Of a DNA stretch of 60,000 bases, positions 1-13,477 are shown piece after piece (positions within the stretch are counted from its first letter, which is position 1; each line of letters begins with the position of its first letter). The DNA is taken from the NCBI RefSeq assembly GCF_964340395.1, contig NC_135564.1, forward strand, positions 2,445,501 to 2,505,500. Reading direction: 5' to 3'. Made by a program: the position numbers and the translations under genes. The notes under the pieces were generated by a model that worked only from the letters and a program-made list of their open reading frames with translations, did not search any database and was not told the origin of the DNA. This DNA comes from Glandiceps talaboti. Its lineage: Eukaryota; Hemichordata; Enteropneusta; Spengelidae.

Positions 1-1328
1 TGGTCATACATACAATACTACCAACTGAAAAATGGTTGTGATAACGAGCAACCCTACCTACACATTGCAGTTTTATTACTTTACCCAGGCTACTGATTAT
101 AAAAATGTTGGGTTTTTGGAGCAAAACATATTACAAGAAAGAATTTGTTTAAATTAGAAAGTTATATTTTTAGGGTTTTGTGGCCCTAAACAAAAAACGA
201 ATTACCAACATACTGGCCCATATGTAATGAGAATCAGGTTTTTGGTAACTATTTTGCCTTTGTTATTTACATGCACACACATTTAAAAACCAACCATCAC
301 AAAATCATCTAGCAATAGAGTATTTTGACTTTGGAGACAGTCAACCATACAAGTTTGTTTGGTTTGTGTACCAGTCTGATCACTAGTAATATCAAGTTAC
401 AGGAACCTATTTCTCTGTATAATTTGCAAAACAAAGCACTGTTTTATCCCTAGTCAGACTCCTCCTTTCATCTCTCATTATCAACTTCCTATATTGATAG
501 TCCCCATCTTGAACTTTATCATCAGATAAAATTGACAAGGTCAAGGTTAAATGTGATACCAGTTACTCACTTACACAAGTTGTCAAAACAGATGGTCCAA
601 CATACTACTACATGTCATCAATATTTCATTTCCTACTTAGTCTTTGAAACAAATATTTTTCGGACAAGGGGCAAGGTTTCTCTCATTCGTCAGCTTTCCC
701 TAAAACTTACACCAGTTTTTCTATTACTGGGTGTTAATAGAAAGACCTGAAGTGTGACCTGAAGGCTATAATACTATATAAATGCAAGTAAAAAGTATTT
801 TAACCTTTAGGTATTTTGATAAGGTTTTCGGTTCTTGATCTGATAGTCCTGGGTTTAAAACTTTTACCATCATCATGTGGACCACCAGTTTTAGATGTTG
901 GTCATCCACAGTTAAAGATAACAGTAGTCAATGTTTCAGTTGCTATAATATTACTGGATTAAGTTTATGGTATAGTTTGAACAAAATTATGACTAACATT
1001 TCCTGCAATCTGGTGAATCAATGAATAATGTACACATTTTTGATCATGAATCAACAATATTTCATAAATCATAGTTTTTCGAACTACAGCTAAATTCTGT
1101 CACTCTTTTAGAACAATAATGGTCCAAATAGAGTACTTAAAATTGGTGGTCCAAAACCAAAAATGAGTGGTCATGGACTGAAGATCACTTCTAAATTCAA
1201 ACATACTAATTAATATCAACAAACCAATAGTATTGTTCCATGCTGCTAGAGGCCAAAATTATTTTATGAACTACACTTGGTATCTGGTAGTATGGCAAGG
1301 GAACTTTATTATTACAAATGGTACTAGT

Positions 1329-1478
1329 TAATGATGCTGAAGTTGTTTGCAAAATCGGATTGAAAAAGGTATTCAAAAATGTAATCATATTCGGGTTCAG
1401 GTAACTGATGGCAATTGACATTTTACATTTTGCAATCAGTTTTTCAATCCGATTTTGCATACAACTTCAGCATCATTA
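1329..1478. mobile_element. 150-bp MITE-like inverted repeat, TA ends
   Basis: Terminal arms of about 39 bp are nearly perfect inverted copies: the left begins taatgatgctgaagtt, the right ends aacttcagcatcatta, and both contain caatccgattttgca. About 70 bp lies between. The outermost TA on each side could be a target duplication as made by Tc1/mariner-type transposases (inference). No ORF of substance. Confidence 0.75.
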
Positions 1479-2000
1479 CCCCTGTCCTGTCCAGTTATTA
1501 CTTGCATCACTGATCAGTGCATTTGTTTCCACTTGTGATATTTGCACAATACTGTAAACATGATGTTAGAGTCAGTAGGGTGTTTTCAGACATACTACAG
1601 GCAATGTAAATGTGTACGTAAGAGTAAGACAACCATGATGTACACATCACAATCAAGTGAACACAGTTATATCTTTACAAAAATTATTGTTTCAGCTAAA
1701 CACCTGTCAAAATACAATACAGTCCATGATCTGGGGCCAAGTATGTGTGTGAGAGTACATACATGGTACGGTACTCAGGAGGGGTGGGGGTGAGGGGGTT
1801 ATTTTCAGACATGCTAGTGGTGTTTTGTGCTGTAGTTTGTTTCACTTGCTATGGCCAGAGAGGAATGTATAAGCACTCATACAAGTATATGTCACACTGG
1901 CAATCATGTTTCATAGGGTTTGGTGTAGCATGGTGTTGACAATGGGAGACATTTCTTGGTCAGATGTAGGCCCGTTGCAAGTTTGTTACAAATGTATAGT

Positions 2001-2108
2001 ACTTAGTCTATATGCTATCCTTGGCTACAATCTCAAAGATTTCTTTTCAACCTCATTGAGCTAGACACGAGAGGAGATTTGCAGCCATGGATAGCCTGTA
2101 GACTAAGT
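2001..2108. mobile_element. Small inverted-repeat element, ACTTAGTCTA ends
   Basis: Left end acttagtctatatgctatcc; right end ggatagcctgtagactaagt, 25-bp arms with about three mismatches. The same terminal motif (tagtcta, then gctgtcca) recurs in the element at 15010-15118, so this is a family. Confidence 0.55.
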
Positions 2109-3988
2109 AAGTATTTAAATAAAAATAGTTTTATGAATGTTTTGCTAATACAGACTAAGTTTGAGATTATGCTGCCACATAATTTCATAGGTATTGATTT
2201 AATTATCATACAAATAATCAGAAAAAAGATTGTTTCTGGTTTTCCAAAACTCAGATTGCTAAAAGTCCTTGAATAGATACTATGAGGGCAATGTGCAATA
2301 TCTGACCATGGAAAACTTTAACTAATGATTACATATATATATCTAAGGTAGCTATCATCTTTTTCAAAAAGTTTGAACTAAAAATTATTATGAGAAATTT
2401 ACAAATGTACTGTAATTGTGTGGTGATGAGGTTGTCACATGAATATTCTAACAAAATAGTAACATACAGTTTTTCCATGAGTGTATACAGTTGGTTTTTA
2501 GTATCAAACTAAAGTGTCAAAGAATCCATAGACAGTAGAGGGGAGAAGCAACGTGTGAGTCTAACAGTTAGGTAGAATGTTTTGATGGCTTTGTATTAAA
2601 GATTGTACTTTTGATTGATTGGCTAGGTGGTCACTGATTACTGATTTCTTTGATATTGGAGTCATAAGCCGTAACCCTGGCTATTAACAATGGTAACCTG
2701 GCCAGGCACTTGTTATTGTACAAACAAACAAGTTAAAACGTTTAATAATACTTACTATGTCTGCTTTACCTGAGATGTAAATGATATTTCACCCTTAATT
2801 AATATAGAATTTTTAGATTTCTCATTGTCGCAAACCACGGCCTGTTTTATGGCATCGTTCTTAATGAGCCTCCCACAGGAGTTCAAATGTAATGGTAGAA
2901 ATAATAACTCTGGTTTGCAAGAATGAGATTTCTTGGTTGATCTATACTGCAGTATTTTCCCCAGAGAGTTTTGTGATGGCCCAGGTTCAATAAAATAATA
3001 TAAATTAATCAACAACAACAGAGTGCATAATTTCATATGTAAATATAGAATGCGAAAATCCTCAGGCAAAAACAGGGCTGTGTGAAGTTTATCATACTGG
3101 AAAGATAGAATGAAAATATTTGACACTTATTACATGTGAAATTAAATTAAAATGTCAATGAGTCAGGAATAACAGAGATGGCCTTTCAGAGGTGATGAAT
3201 TGGAATTCTTAGAGTACATCCCTGGAAAGGATCCAGACAGAAATGTTATATGTCTGTTTTATTACCTATTATCTAAGGATAAAACAAAGAAATGTGGCAT
3301 GCCTCCACCTGTTCACCTTAGATGTATCAAATTTAGCAAGTCTGAACATTGTACTATACTCTAAGGAGAATCTAGGATATCTGCATGCTGTAAAACTGTC
3401 CCACGAGTATATACAAATGTCCCAGTGAAATTCTGCAGTAACAGTGTACCCTTTCATGTTGTCCCCAGTTGTAATTTATAATTGAGTGCATGGTCCACTC
3501 TAATGACCCTCAATCAATAGCTTCACAAATGTTTTTTTTTTTTTGTGGTATTCATGTTATTTGCCTGGAATCCGTGCTAAATCAGATTTTGTGCTGTGTT
3601 GGGGGTGGTGTTGTGGTGTTGTAGTATTCTTCATCCATTGTCCTGGCATATTCATGTGTTTTAGTTGTACATAAATTCATACAATGATTAGGAGCACTGT
3701 TTCTATTATTCTGCAGCCTAGAAAAAGATAATTTTAATTAAATCCAGTTGACACAAGATTGTATATTTATCTACTAATTGCATGCTGCTAGGAGAAAATC
3801 AAGCACTGGTGGAGGAAACCACAAATTAGTATGTACTTTGCCAAAACAAGAAAGATAATTGAAAACTAATTTCAAGTGGTACATCTCCCATAGCTACATT
3901 GCATACAGAAACAAAATACAATATTTGGAATAATATAAATAAACTTTGAGGATTTACAACTAATACAAGTACTAATGATGAAATAACT

Positions 3989-4114
3989 ATTTTACTATAG
4001 AAAATTAGATATGTTTATTTATTTTACTATATAAAATTAGATGTTTATTTATTTTACTATATAAAATTAGATATGTTTATTTATTTTACTATATAAAAGT
4101 ATATATGTTTATTT
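3989..4114. repeat. Four tandem copies of a ~32-bp AT-rich unit
   Basis: Unit attttactatataaaattag followed by atatgtttattt, four copies with small changes; the second lacks two bases. Confidence 0.85.
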
Positions 4115-4710
4115 AGCACCAGAGGTAAATTACCTGGAAATCATCTATTGAAACAGAGAAATGTAAAAAGAAAACTGCTTGTGTAAATTAAAATGAATCT
4201 CGGTTAAAATTAAGGGAACACTGGTTTCTTCATAAATTTTATTAAAACTTGAAGCAGTCTTAATCTTATCTTAATTCTCTATGGAAATAAGGGATTGCCT
4301 GTTTCCAAGGAAATGAGATATTTAATATTCTATTTTTTGTGGTATCGCTCAGAAGATTATTATGTTGATTACCTTTATGTGGTTTTGTATCAAAGATAAA
4401 AGAAGTCAATGTGAAATGAGACAAAAGTCCAGACTGTTATTTACATGTCTAAAATCCAAGATACCTCTCCTGACTGCTATTGGTTTGATAGGATTGGTTG
4501 AGTTGGCTGAAATCCAAGAATTACGAATTTGGTGTGGAATCTCACGTATTGAATGAAATTTTTGATTAATCCTTTTTGTTGATTTTACTCCAAAGTTGAG
4601 CCAATTAAGCCACTTTGAATTTACTAAGAACTAGTATTGATTATTGCTGGTTGTTATTGCATTGTGTACCTGTAACTTCATTGTACCATGTTTTGATGAT
4701 CAAACAGAAA

Positions 4711-4756
4711 GGTGTGGCAAGAGACACACAGAAAACATTCTATAAAAGCATGTGTG

Positions 4757-4789
<33 letters not shown>

Positions 4790-4841
4790 TGTATGTATGT
4801 ATGTATGTATGTATGTATGTATGTATGTATGTATGTATGTA

Positions 4842-4872
<31 letters not shown>

Positions 4873-5275
4873 ATGTATGTATGTATGTATGTATGTATGT
4901 ATATGTATGTATGTATGTATGTGTATGTGTGTGTGGGGGGGGGGGTTAGGGAAAGACAAACTGAGAAATCTTACACAAGATGTGGCAAAAGAGACACAGA
5001 AAGCCTTCTGAAGTGTGTGTGATGTGTGTATGGGGAGGGGGTGCAGCAAGAGACAGAAAAGCCTTCAAATGGTATGCGAGTATGTGATGTGTGTGTGTGG
5101 GGGGATAGGCAAGGGAGACACAGAAGCCTTCAAAGGGTATGTGATGTGTGGTGGGGGTGGGGGGTGGAAGTGGAAGTTGTAGCAAGAGAGAATACTTTCA
5201 AAAGGTGTATAATGTGCATGTCTTCTTTTTATGTGTGTGTGTGTGTGTATGGGGGGGGGGGTATTTTTGGCTTTT
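4711..5275. repeat. Degenerate minisatellite with embedded (TATG)n and G runs
   Basis: Recurring unit with cores gtggcaagagacacaga and gccttcaaa plus ggtatgtgatgtgtg, about five copies, each tending to end in a G run. In the first copy the TGTG part has expanded to a (TATG)n tract at 4759-4934 followed by 11 G. The Tyr-Val-Cys-Met ORFs here are products of the microsatellite. Confidence 0.8.
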
Positions 5276-7287
5276 TGTGTGTATGATTTTCATTGCAGGC
5301 AATACAAGGTTACCATTGAAATAAAACTCAAAAATAAAACTTAAAAAAGAAAAGGAATTTAAAGCTAATCTCTTCAGTAATTTGCCATAACTTTCCCCCA
5401 ATGATATGAACTTTTCCTGATATGGAAATTAACCAACTGTTTTACCTGATCAGTTTATTAATATTATATCTTAAAAAGGAATTTTATCAGGCTTCTCTTG
5501 GTTAATGTACCATCAGATTTCACACTTTTACACTACCTAGGGTACAAGTCTGTGAGGAGGGAACCTTTTATCATATTTTGATAGTTGGACAAATGGAGTA
5601 TTTGTTAATGTATAATTTGTTCTGTACATAGGTCATTCAAGTACTTATTATCCGGAAGTTTCAAACCATGAGGTATCTAATAACAGCAAGTAGTGGGTGA
5701 TGGTATTTCAATATTTTTACCCCACCCCATTATCGTCAGTGTTGGTCATCGCATACAAATATGTTAATATCTCATTACATACCAATACAAGTATAAGAAT
5801 CACAGATCTATTTTGGTATATCTGTGTTATTTGTGATATAATATGACATTTCCATTTTGGGACTTTTTCGGTATTTCAGATATCTATGACAACTTTTTCT
5901 AGTTAATACTCTGCTGGATAGATTAAGTTTAACATGCATAATTGTATAAGGGCTGTAAGTTTATACATCGTCATTTAAATATGTCAGTTCAGTGACAAAA
6001 GTAATCATATGTACAGTGAAGGTAAACAAGTTGTGTATTGTTACTGACACAAGTTTCATGGTAAGGAAGTACTGAAGTCACCAATGTTTCAAGTTTACGA
6101 CTCTGATAAAAGGTGGAAGTAAGATGGAAGTAATTTGACATGGCAGCATATATAGATATGTACAGATACTAGTAATGTTGTTTGGTGATTTAACATCATG
6201 TTGTAGGAGAATGACATTTAGCTTTCTAGCTTTTATGAAGTTACTGTTTTCAATTAGATGAGTAATAGAGCACATTCTGAGTTCAGAGTTGGCATAGTCT
6301 GATCAGTACTGAGTTACACAGCACAGACAGGTGAAATTCAAATAACCATTGCGCCCCGTATAGTTGTAGTATAGATACTATCTGTGGCTTCAAATATCAA
6401 GATCTGATGGCAGACATGCAAAGCCACAAACCTCTAGAGTACTAAAGTACTATATATTTGCCTAGAGTTGGATTTTGACCATATTCTTCCCTCACGTGGC
6501 ACCAGTTGAGCCATCCACCCCCATCGGTCAGATTTACCATTCACGTTAATTAAGTTATAATAGGCACTTATTAGAACTTCTGTTGATTTTACATGAAGCT
6601 CTCTGTAATTACATGTAAACACGTATAAAGTTCAAACTGACAATTATATACAGTTAGTTGCTGTATGGCTGGACCTCATATTGTTATAGTTTACATTGTA
6701 ATACATACATACGAATGTAGAATGCTGCAATGTGACAGAGCAAAGACCCAACACAAAGGGTAGGGTCTATGGATAGTGTAAGCTAATGAACAATTTTGTA
6801 CCCCTCATTTTTTTTGTCAGAGCACATCATGGATGACTTATTAACATGTAAGTCAGGAACATTTTAAAAGAGATTGGAGACCATGGCTCATTGAAGCTTT
6901 TGTAGATGTTTCATAGAGGAAAGTAGCTTATGATTAAAAGTTATTTATTGGAAAGGTTTGCTTTGAAGTCTATTATAGTAGTGTGGCCAATAGTCTATTC
7001 ACGATTTTGTTTAAATTTCAGTTGTGAGAAACAACATGACAAGCTGCAGCACGACATAGCCAACATCACATTACTTGGACTAATGAACCTAACATGCAAA
7101 CAGAATACCCACTAGCAAGCAAGGGTTATCATTCAATTTGTGTGGCCACAAAAAGTCTGCTATTAAACATGTTTGCCATAACAGTTCTGAAGACAAGGGC
7201 AGTTTTAAGCCAAAAACTGCAGGAGTCACTTTTTCAATAACAAATTGTGTGAATCTCATTTAAATATAACTGTATTCTTTGTTTAAA

Positions 7288-7306
7288 CCCCCCCCCCCCC
7301 CCCCCC
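7288..7306. repeat. Poly-C run, 19 bases
   Basis: Uninterrupted C run. Shorter C or G runs occur at 4935-4945, 10139-10150, 20169-20181, 33960-33983 and 46547-46564. G-quadruplex formation is possible for the longer ones (inference). Confidence 0.85.
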
Positions 7307-7339
7307 ATGGCTTCTCTTGTGGTCCTTCTGTACTACTAC

Positions 7340-7423
7340 TAGCCTAGAATCCAGGTGAATGGGGATTTTGAATTTTGATATCCCAACAAATTCAAAACCC
7401 CCATTCGCATGGATTCCAGGCTA
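7340..7423. mobile_element. 84-bp hairpin element
   Basis: Left arm tagcctagaatccaggtgaa, then tggggattttgaattt; right arm aaattcaaaacccccattcg, then catggattccaggcta. Arms of about 35 bp with few mismatches around a 13-bp loop. Likely a solo palindromic MITE (inference). Confidence 0.6.
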
Positions 7424-8006
7424 CTTTCGTACCTGTACTCATAAAGTGAGATACCTCACTAACTTTCAGTATGACCTACTGTACCAAGCAGTTCAAACGT
7501 TTAGAAAATAAAGTCTTAAATCTTTTTGGGATTGTTACACGATTTGTTGACTAAATGGAATTAATCAAGAAAAGAAGTGAGTAAACAATAAGGAAAAGTT
7601 GTAGTGTTATGTAACTTCCTGAAGTATTATGTGACAAATATTGATCAGTTGTAGTACTTGGAAAGAAAATTGATCACAGGAAATGGTGCAGTCTTGTTAC
7701 TTTGCAGGCTGACAGGCTGAACTGTGGGTTGATTTGCAGGTTGTTCAAATCAAACAAAACCAAGCCCGCAACCTGCACAGTAGTTACACTCGAAATGGTA
7801 CTTCAATTTTCTGTAACTTCTGAATTCAAAAATATAATATATAATGTATGTAAAGACAAAAGTCTTACAAATCTAACCCTATGTACATGTAATCTAGTTG
7901 AAGTCTAGTGCTGTCCTTCATCGATGCTTTCAGATCTCTCTTTTAGAGACTTTGACATCCAGGCTATCTTAGTGCTATCCATGACATTGAATCTCAAGAT
8001 CGCTCT

Positions 8007-8224
8007 TTACAACCCATAACACGAAAGTAAAGCGTTTTCTGTATGTAGCATCCATATCAAGTGTAAACGTATGCTGTTTCATTTGCTAATTAACCACATT
8101 AGAAAGACCACATGCCAGGCTTGTAAATAAACCAATTGAAACTATACTTTTACACTTGATATGAATGCTATAAATGAGTGTAGCACATAGAGAAAGTGTT
8201 TTACTTCAGTGTTACTGGTTGTAA
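8007..8224. mobile_element. Foldback MITE family A, copy 1
   Basis: Terminal inverted arms of about 75 bp share aagtaaagc, ttctctatgt, atagcattcatatcaagtgt and aaaagtata; the middle contains catgccaggcttgtaaataa. Copy 2 (14345-14567) has the same arms and the same middle in reverse complement. The right arm's outer 65 bp is repeated in tandem at 8226-8290. Confidence 0.8.
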
Positions 8225-8225
8225 T

Positions 8226-8290
8226 GTGAATGCTATAAATGAGTGTAGCACATAGAGAAAGTGCTTTACTTCAGTGTTACCCATTGTAAA
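8226..8290. repeat. Tandem duplication of the family A right end
   Basis: tgaatgctataaatgagtgt, agcacatagagaaagtgc and tttacttcagtgttac repeat the end of the preceding element almost exactly, so the terminus has been duplicated once. Confidence 0.85.
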
Positions 8291-10873
8291 GGTGGTAAAG
8301 TGATGATTTTGATTGCATGGGTCTAGACTAAACTTCATGATCCCTGTAGTTTGCGAAAGGTAGTGTTAAGTGGTATATTGTTCATGGCAGGAAATGTCAT
8401 ACAATCCTCTATTGTATGAAAATTCTAACAAGATCCTGTGTACAAAGAAATGTTATCTGATATTTGAACAACGGATTTTCCTAATTTGGAATTGCTGCTC
8501 AGTATAGCTTCAAATAATTAGAACTCATTTCTTCAGTACTTTCAGTTGTAAGTCTGTATTCAGTACATTTCCCCGAATTTCGTATGACATAATTGTTGAT
8601 TAGAAATCAACAGCTAAATGTTAAGAGTATATTTTTTTTTCAAAGAACCAAAGTATTCTAATCATCATAATTGCCAGTGTAAAATACCTTCTAGGGAAAT
8701 TATTAATTTATTGTATTAATGCCCTTGGAGACCATTAAAAATATGAGATATTAATAAAACAATGTCAATATTATTGTTTGCTTTTGTCAATAAATTGTTA
8801 TCCTTAGGTGGGGTAAGTAAATAACAAGTCTGCTTTTTCAAGCTTTGTTGGTATCTATTGAACTTAGAGAAATGTGATTTATTTCATACAAGTATTGAAT
8901 GAAATATTAAGGTATATAAACGCACAAAAATAAAGGAATACAAAGAGAAATTAAAATGTAGAATTTCTTTAAAAAGACACTCCACTGATCTCTAAAAATG
9001 TAGGTTATAGGGTTGAAATTCTGTTTTTACCAACTTGTAGTTTTTTGTGTAAACAAAGAAGTAGAAAGAGGATTAACAGGAAGATGAAAGTTATGATAAT
9101 CAGGACTAAAATAATGATAATAATAAGCAAAATGAATAGAAAATGGAATCAATCAAAACTTCAACATTAATTATGTAGTCTAACTTTGTGAGTCATAGTG
9201 TATTGAAATAATGTAAATAAACAATGTTACAAGAGGGAAGCTGTTGCCCCACACAATAAACAAAGAAAAGTGTACAGATTGTTGCACTGTCTAGCTGTCT
9301 ATCAAACACTACGTATTATCATTTGTATACATGTATCTAGTCTAGTGTTATCTGTACATCAATCTCAGTAGCATCTAGAGACAAACATTTATCTTACAAG
9401 AGTCTGAGCTGAATCTTGCAGGTACTCAAAGCTTAGTCTGAAAGGTCCAGCTGTTGGTCTGCTTGTTGATCTTTCAGGCTATCACTGTTATTTGCAGACA
9501 ACTGTTTCTTCTAGAGTAAGACATAACTTGACACAGTCTGAGTACATGTAATTGTGCAATACCTGTTATTTAAGAAAAAATTAACACAAGTAATCCATGT
9601 AATACATGTGTACAGAGACTGATAAAACTTATGACTAATGGTTCGTTTCATGGCAACAGGTACGAAAACAAACAAGGGAGAATACAATTGTGACCATATT
9701 GAGACTGCAATGTAACCTACTTGGACAAAATTGCAACTGGGGGGTATATGAGGAGGGGGGGAGGGAGGTAGTCCCCAAATTTTCAGATAGAATATGGGCA
9801 AGGTTCAAAACATCTACACTTGTATAATACCAAACAAACCCATTGTTACCATATGCCAGTGACAATCATCCGTTCATCAGTTACCTTTATTCTGATACTG
9901 TGAAGGTATTTCTAAACTAAAGCATCAAGACATTTCCCATGTTATTGACCCCATGATTAGGGAATTATCAAATGAAAGGTTGGCCCATATTTAGCTATTT
10001 TTTCATGCAAAAGTGACCCATTTGGCAGCACCTACCCAGCTACCTATGTTTCTATGGGCATACCCCTCCTTCTTCCCATATCTTTCTATGGGAATAACCT
10101 TCCCCCTCCCATTTTCGTATAACTTTCTGTGGAAGTAACCCCCCCCCCCCACACACACACAGACCAGCAATTTTCTGTAGCCTATCACAGCATACCATTT
10201 AAACCTATTTTGAATTCTACAATAGTCGTGTTTCTTGGCTAAACTGAAGGAGGTATGACTCAGTGATGATGTATTGTAACTACCAGGTTCTACAGTACAA
10301 TTGTCAATGTTTGTTTAGGTTATTTCAGATAAACTGTATGAGAGTCTTCTTTGGTGGATAGTAAAGCTTTGTATTTCTTTTGCTTAGAATTAACCACTTT
10401 CCTTTTATCACTTGCATGTCATGGTTTCTGTTGACGTCATAAGACCCATAAATTACCACTTAAGAAGGGAGGAAGGATGGTATTTAAACTTGTCTCTCAT
10501 GAATTCAAAACAAACCTTGGGTCCATTTAAATCTGGTTATCATAGACACTAGTTATGAAAGTGTACTTGTAAAATTTGATAGTGTAAACACTTCATTATC
10601 TCAGGCCAACTGGATTTTATGTTGTATGTGTATCTTTCTTACTCAAAGATTATATAAATGAAGAAATAATTTTCGTTAAAATTTTGAGTGTTTTGTGTAA
10701 CTGTAATTTTAAGGTTTTAGAACCTCATAGGGGAAGGGCTCATTTCGGAAGGAGAGAGGTTAAGATGACTTTATGTAGGTAAATTTTCATATAAATTCAT
10801 GATCTAGGGTTAGCCAAGGGGAAGAAGGTAGTCTTTTAAGATATGACATTTGTGCCATACTCAGCCAGTGTGG

Positions 10874-11072
10874 TTAACCCTTTCATGATTAGAGACAAGT
10901 TTTAAATAATATGGGAACCCAATTTATATGAATATTTTCATAATTACAATAATATTACTTTATTAGGAAGTAACATTTCCTTAATTCCAGTCTAAAATGA
11001 AGTTGATATATGCCAAAAACTTACATAAAACAAGCATTTTGGTGGGAATGTTTTCAGTATTGAAGGGGTTAA
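10874..11072. mobile_element. TTAA-bounded MITE, ~199 bp
   Basis: Left end ttaaccctttcatgatta and right end cagtattgaaggggttaa form imperfect inverted termini of about 15 bp, both finishing in TTAA. TTAA target duplications are typical of piggyBac-like elements (known); the assignment is inference. The interior is AT-rich without an ORF. Confidence 0.6.
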
Positions 11073-12114
11073 GAAGCCTGATAGAGCTGAACAACAGGAT
11101 GACCTATCTCAGTTTCTTACAGTCTAGGAAGAAAGGAGACAAATAATTTCCAAATGACATGTTATGTGTAAACAGTAATGTTATTTGCTAATAAAGAAGT
11201 TTATTTTTAGAATGACAGGTCAGTAGCCCCCTTCTTGTTTATCTGTGTATTAATTTGGTTATAATTACCTTTTGATAGCTTATGGCTTCCTGTTTGGAAG
11301 ACATCCCTTATTAGTAAATATTAAGATTATGCTTGACATGGCTTCACAGAAATGGGACAGGATGTTATCTAAGTTTTTTTTGACTGTATCTTACAGTATT
11401 GTAAAAAAGTGAAATTATATAATTAAGGATGTATTTAGGATGGGAGCATACCTATTCTCATTGAAGTCAAAGATTGTAGAATGTGTCAATTATTTTTACA
11501 AAGTTTCTACAAAGCTGTAGTGTTATTTATTTTGTTTTTTACTTAATACATTTTCGAACATATCAGGGGATGAAGAAAGTTGACTGGACAAATCGTTGCT
11601 GATCTGATTAAGCATAGACCCTATTTTGCTGTAGGGTCAATGGATTAAGATGTAAAATGTATGTAGCATTGGATATATGAGAAGCCACAGTAATGAGTCT
11701 GTCACGTAAGAGAACTGTTCAAGTTACTACTTATGCATAGTACTTAGTAGTGTACACAGTATTAATGGTTTGAAATGTAAAACTGATCACTGAGAAGTTT
11801 GCCAGATTTCAGATTTCTAATGAATTTGAATATTTATTGGGGTTTACAAGATTTAAATATTCAAATTGTAGACTGGAAGAATTCAATTTTTAATGTACAT
11901 TTTAATAATTTGACATTTTCATAACTTGGAACCCAGTCTTACAACTGGGTATTTTACCACTATCTACTGTTGTCAAATACTGAAAAAGACATGGATTCAG
12001 AGCTATGTCTATCTAGGTATTAGTTTGTTGTTAGGACATTGCAAAGAGTGCATGGATTGAGGCTGTATGAGGTTGGTATTCATGTTCTCTTGACCTGCAA
12101 ATCACTGTGTTTGT

Positions 12115-12590
12115 AGGGGTTTCAGGGAAGGCAGAGGCCAGACTCTGTCAGTTTCTGCAAGTTTTGAATAAACCAAAGTGGTTATACTTAGTCCGAGTTA
12201 AATTTATCAACATCCATTCACTTGGCATCAGTATTTATTGATGCCATAGACACATACACATGTATCATACTATACTTGCCAGGGTGGGGAAAGCAGATAC
12301 CAAACTTTGTGTCTAGTCAGTTCCTGCTTAGTTTTGAATAAATCGTCATATTCTAATTTATCATCATCTACTTTGATACCGTCACCATTCTTTGATGTGA
12401 TACACCGTATACAATCCCATACTGTATTTGTCAGGGTGGGGAAGGCAGATGCCAACTCTGTGTTAATTCCTGTTAGTTTTTGAGTACATTGTCTTACTTA
12501 AGTTTATCATCATCCACTTTATACCATTACTATTCATTGATGTGGTATATACACATACCATACTATACTTGTCAGGGTGCCAAATATGTG
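12115..12590. repeat. ~150-bp degenerate tandem repeat, three copies
   Basis: Markers recur about every 150 bp: cagggtggggaa(a/g)gcaga, ccaactctgtgt, gttttgaataaa, tttatcatcatccactt and gatgtgatac. The last copy is truncated at cagggtgcc. The 61-codon minus-strand ORF in it is a by-product. Confidence 0.75.
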
Positions 12591-13255
12591 GTGACCTTTG
12601 CTCTAATGAATGCACTATCATTCTGTACACTTACAGAATGTTTTAGAATTTCAGTTGATAAGCGACAGTAATGAAAGAAATCCTATGCTGAACATTTCCA
12701 CAAGTTTAATTTCATGGACTGCACAGAAAGAATGTTAGGTGTAGTTTACCAGCAGTTGTATAATGAAAAAGATAGATGGTTTGAAAGTTACACTTATCAT
12801 ACGATAAAGTAGTTAGTATCAAATGAAAACATTTGATCTGTCCTGTAGATACTAGAACACAAAGAATGTGATATAAAGAATTCAAAATTAAAAAATGAAT
12901 AAAATATCATCATAAAAAATGTATTTAATGATTTTGATGTTGAATTATGTGATCAAAGATGAATTTTACTACAACTAAAAGAACACTATTCTAACATCTT
13001 GAAAGTCGAATCTGGAATAATAATTAAATCTCTAGTAGACCATAAGATATGTTGTGCAGCCATAGTCAAGCTTTCTTTAATACACTGTTATCTTGAGAGT
13101 ATGGTATGACATGTTCAATCATGTTGTTGTATGTTACACTTACAGACTATTTCCTACATTTAGTTTGGAAGAAAATTGTATTTAAACTTTAAAGGCCTTA
13201 GAGGTCTTGGTAGACTGTAAGGATTGTTGTGTTGTTCATCCCTATTACTAGTAAA

Positions 13256-13420
13256 ATCAGGCTTCTCTTTCAAGAAGCAGTGTCTGATCTGATTTTGAAT
13301 CTGAAATCTGGTGTGGAGAGATATTGTGAGTTTTGAAGCCATCAGGCTTCTCTTTCAAGAAGCAGTGTCTGATCTGATTTTGAAAATCTGGTGTGGAGAG
13401 ATATTGTGAGTTTTGAAACC
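13256..13420. repeat. Direct tandem duplication, ~85 bp
   Basis: Two nearly identical units starting atcaggcttctctttcaag and ending gttttgaa(g/a)cc; the second lacks a few bases in tgaatctgaaatctgg. Confidence 0.92.
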
Positions 13421-13477
13421 ATGGATAACATCTAGACTACTGTTTAAAGGCCTTGGGGATCTTGTATTGATAGACTG

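Noticed and set aside
2755-3126. 123-codon minus-strand ORF
   Set aside because: No recognisable domain, no repeat or splice support; taken as chance.
4615-5049. ORFs of 99-135 codons rich in Tyr-Val-Cys-Met or His-Thr-Tyr-Ile
   Set aside because: They are translations of the (TATG)n tract in several frames and both strands, with no sequence outside it worth calling.
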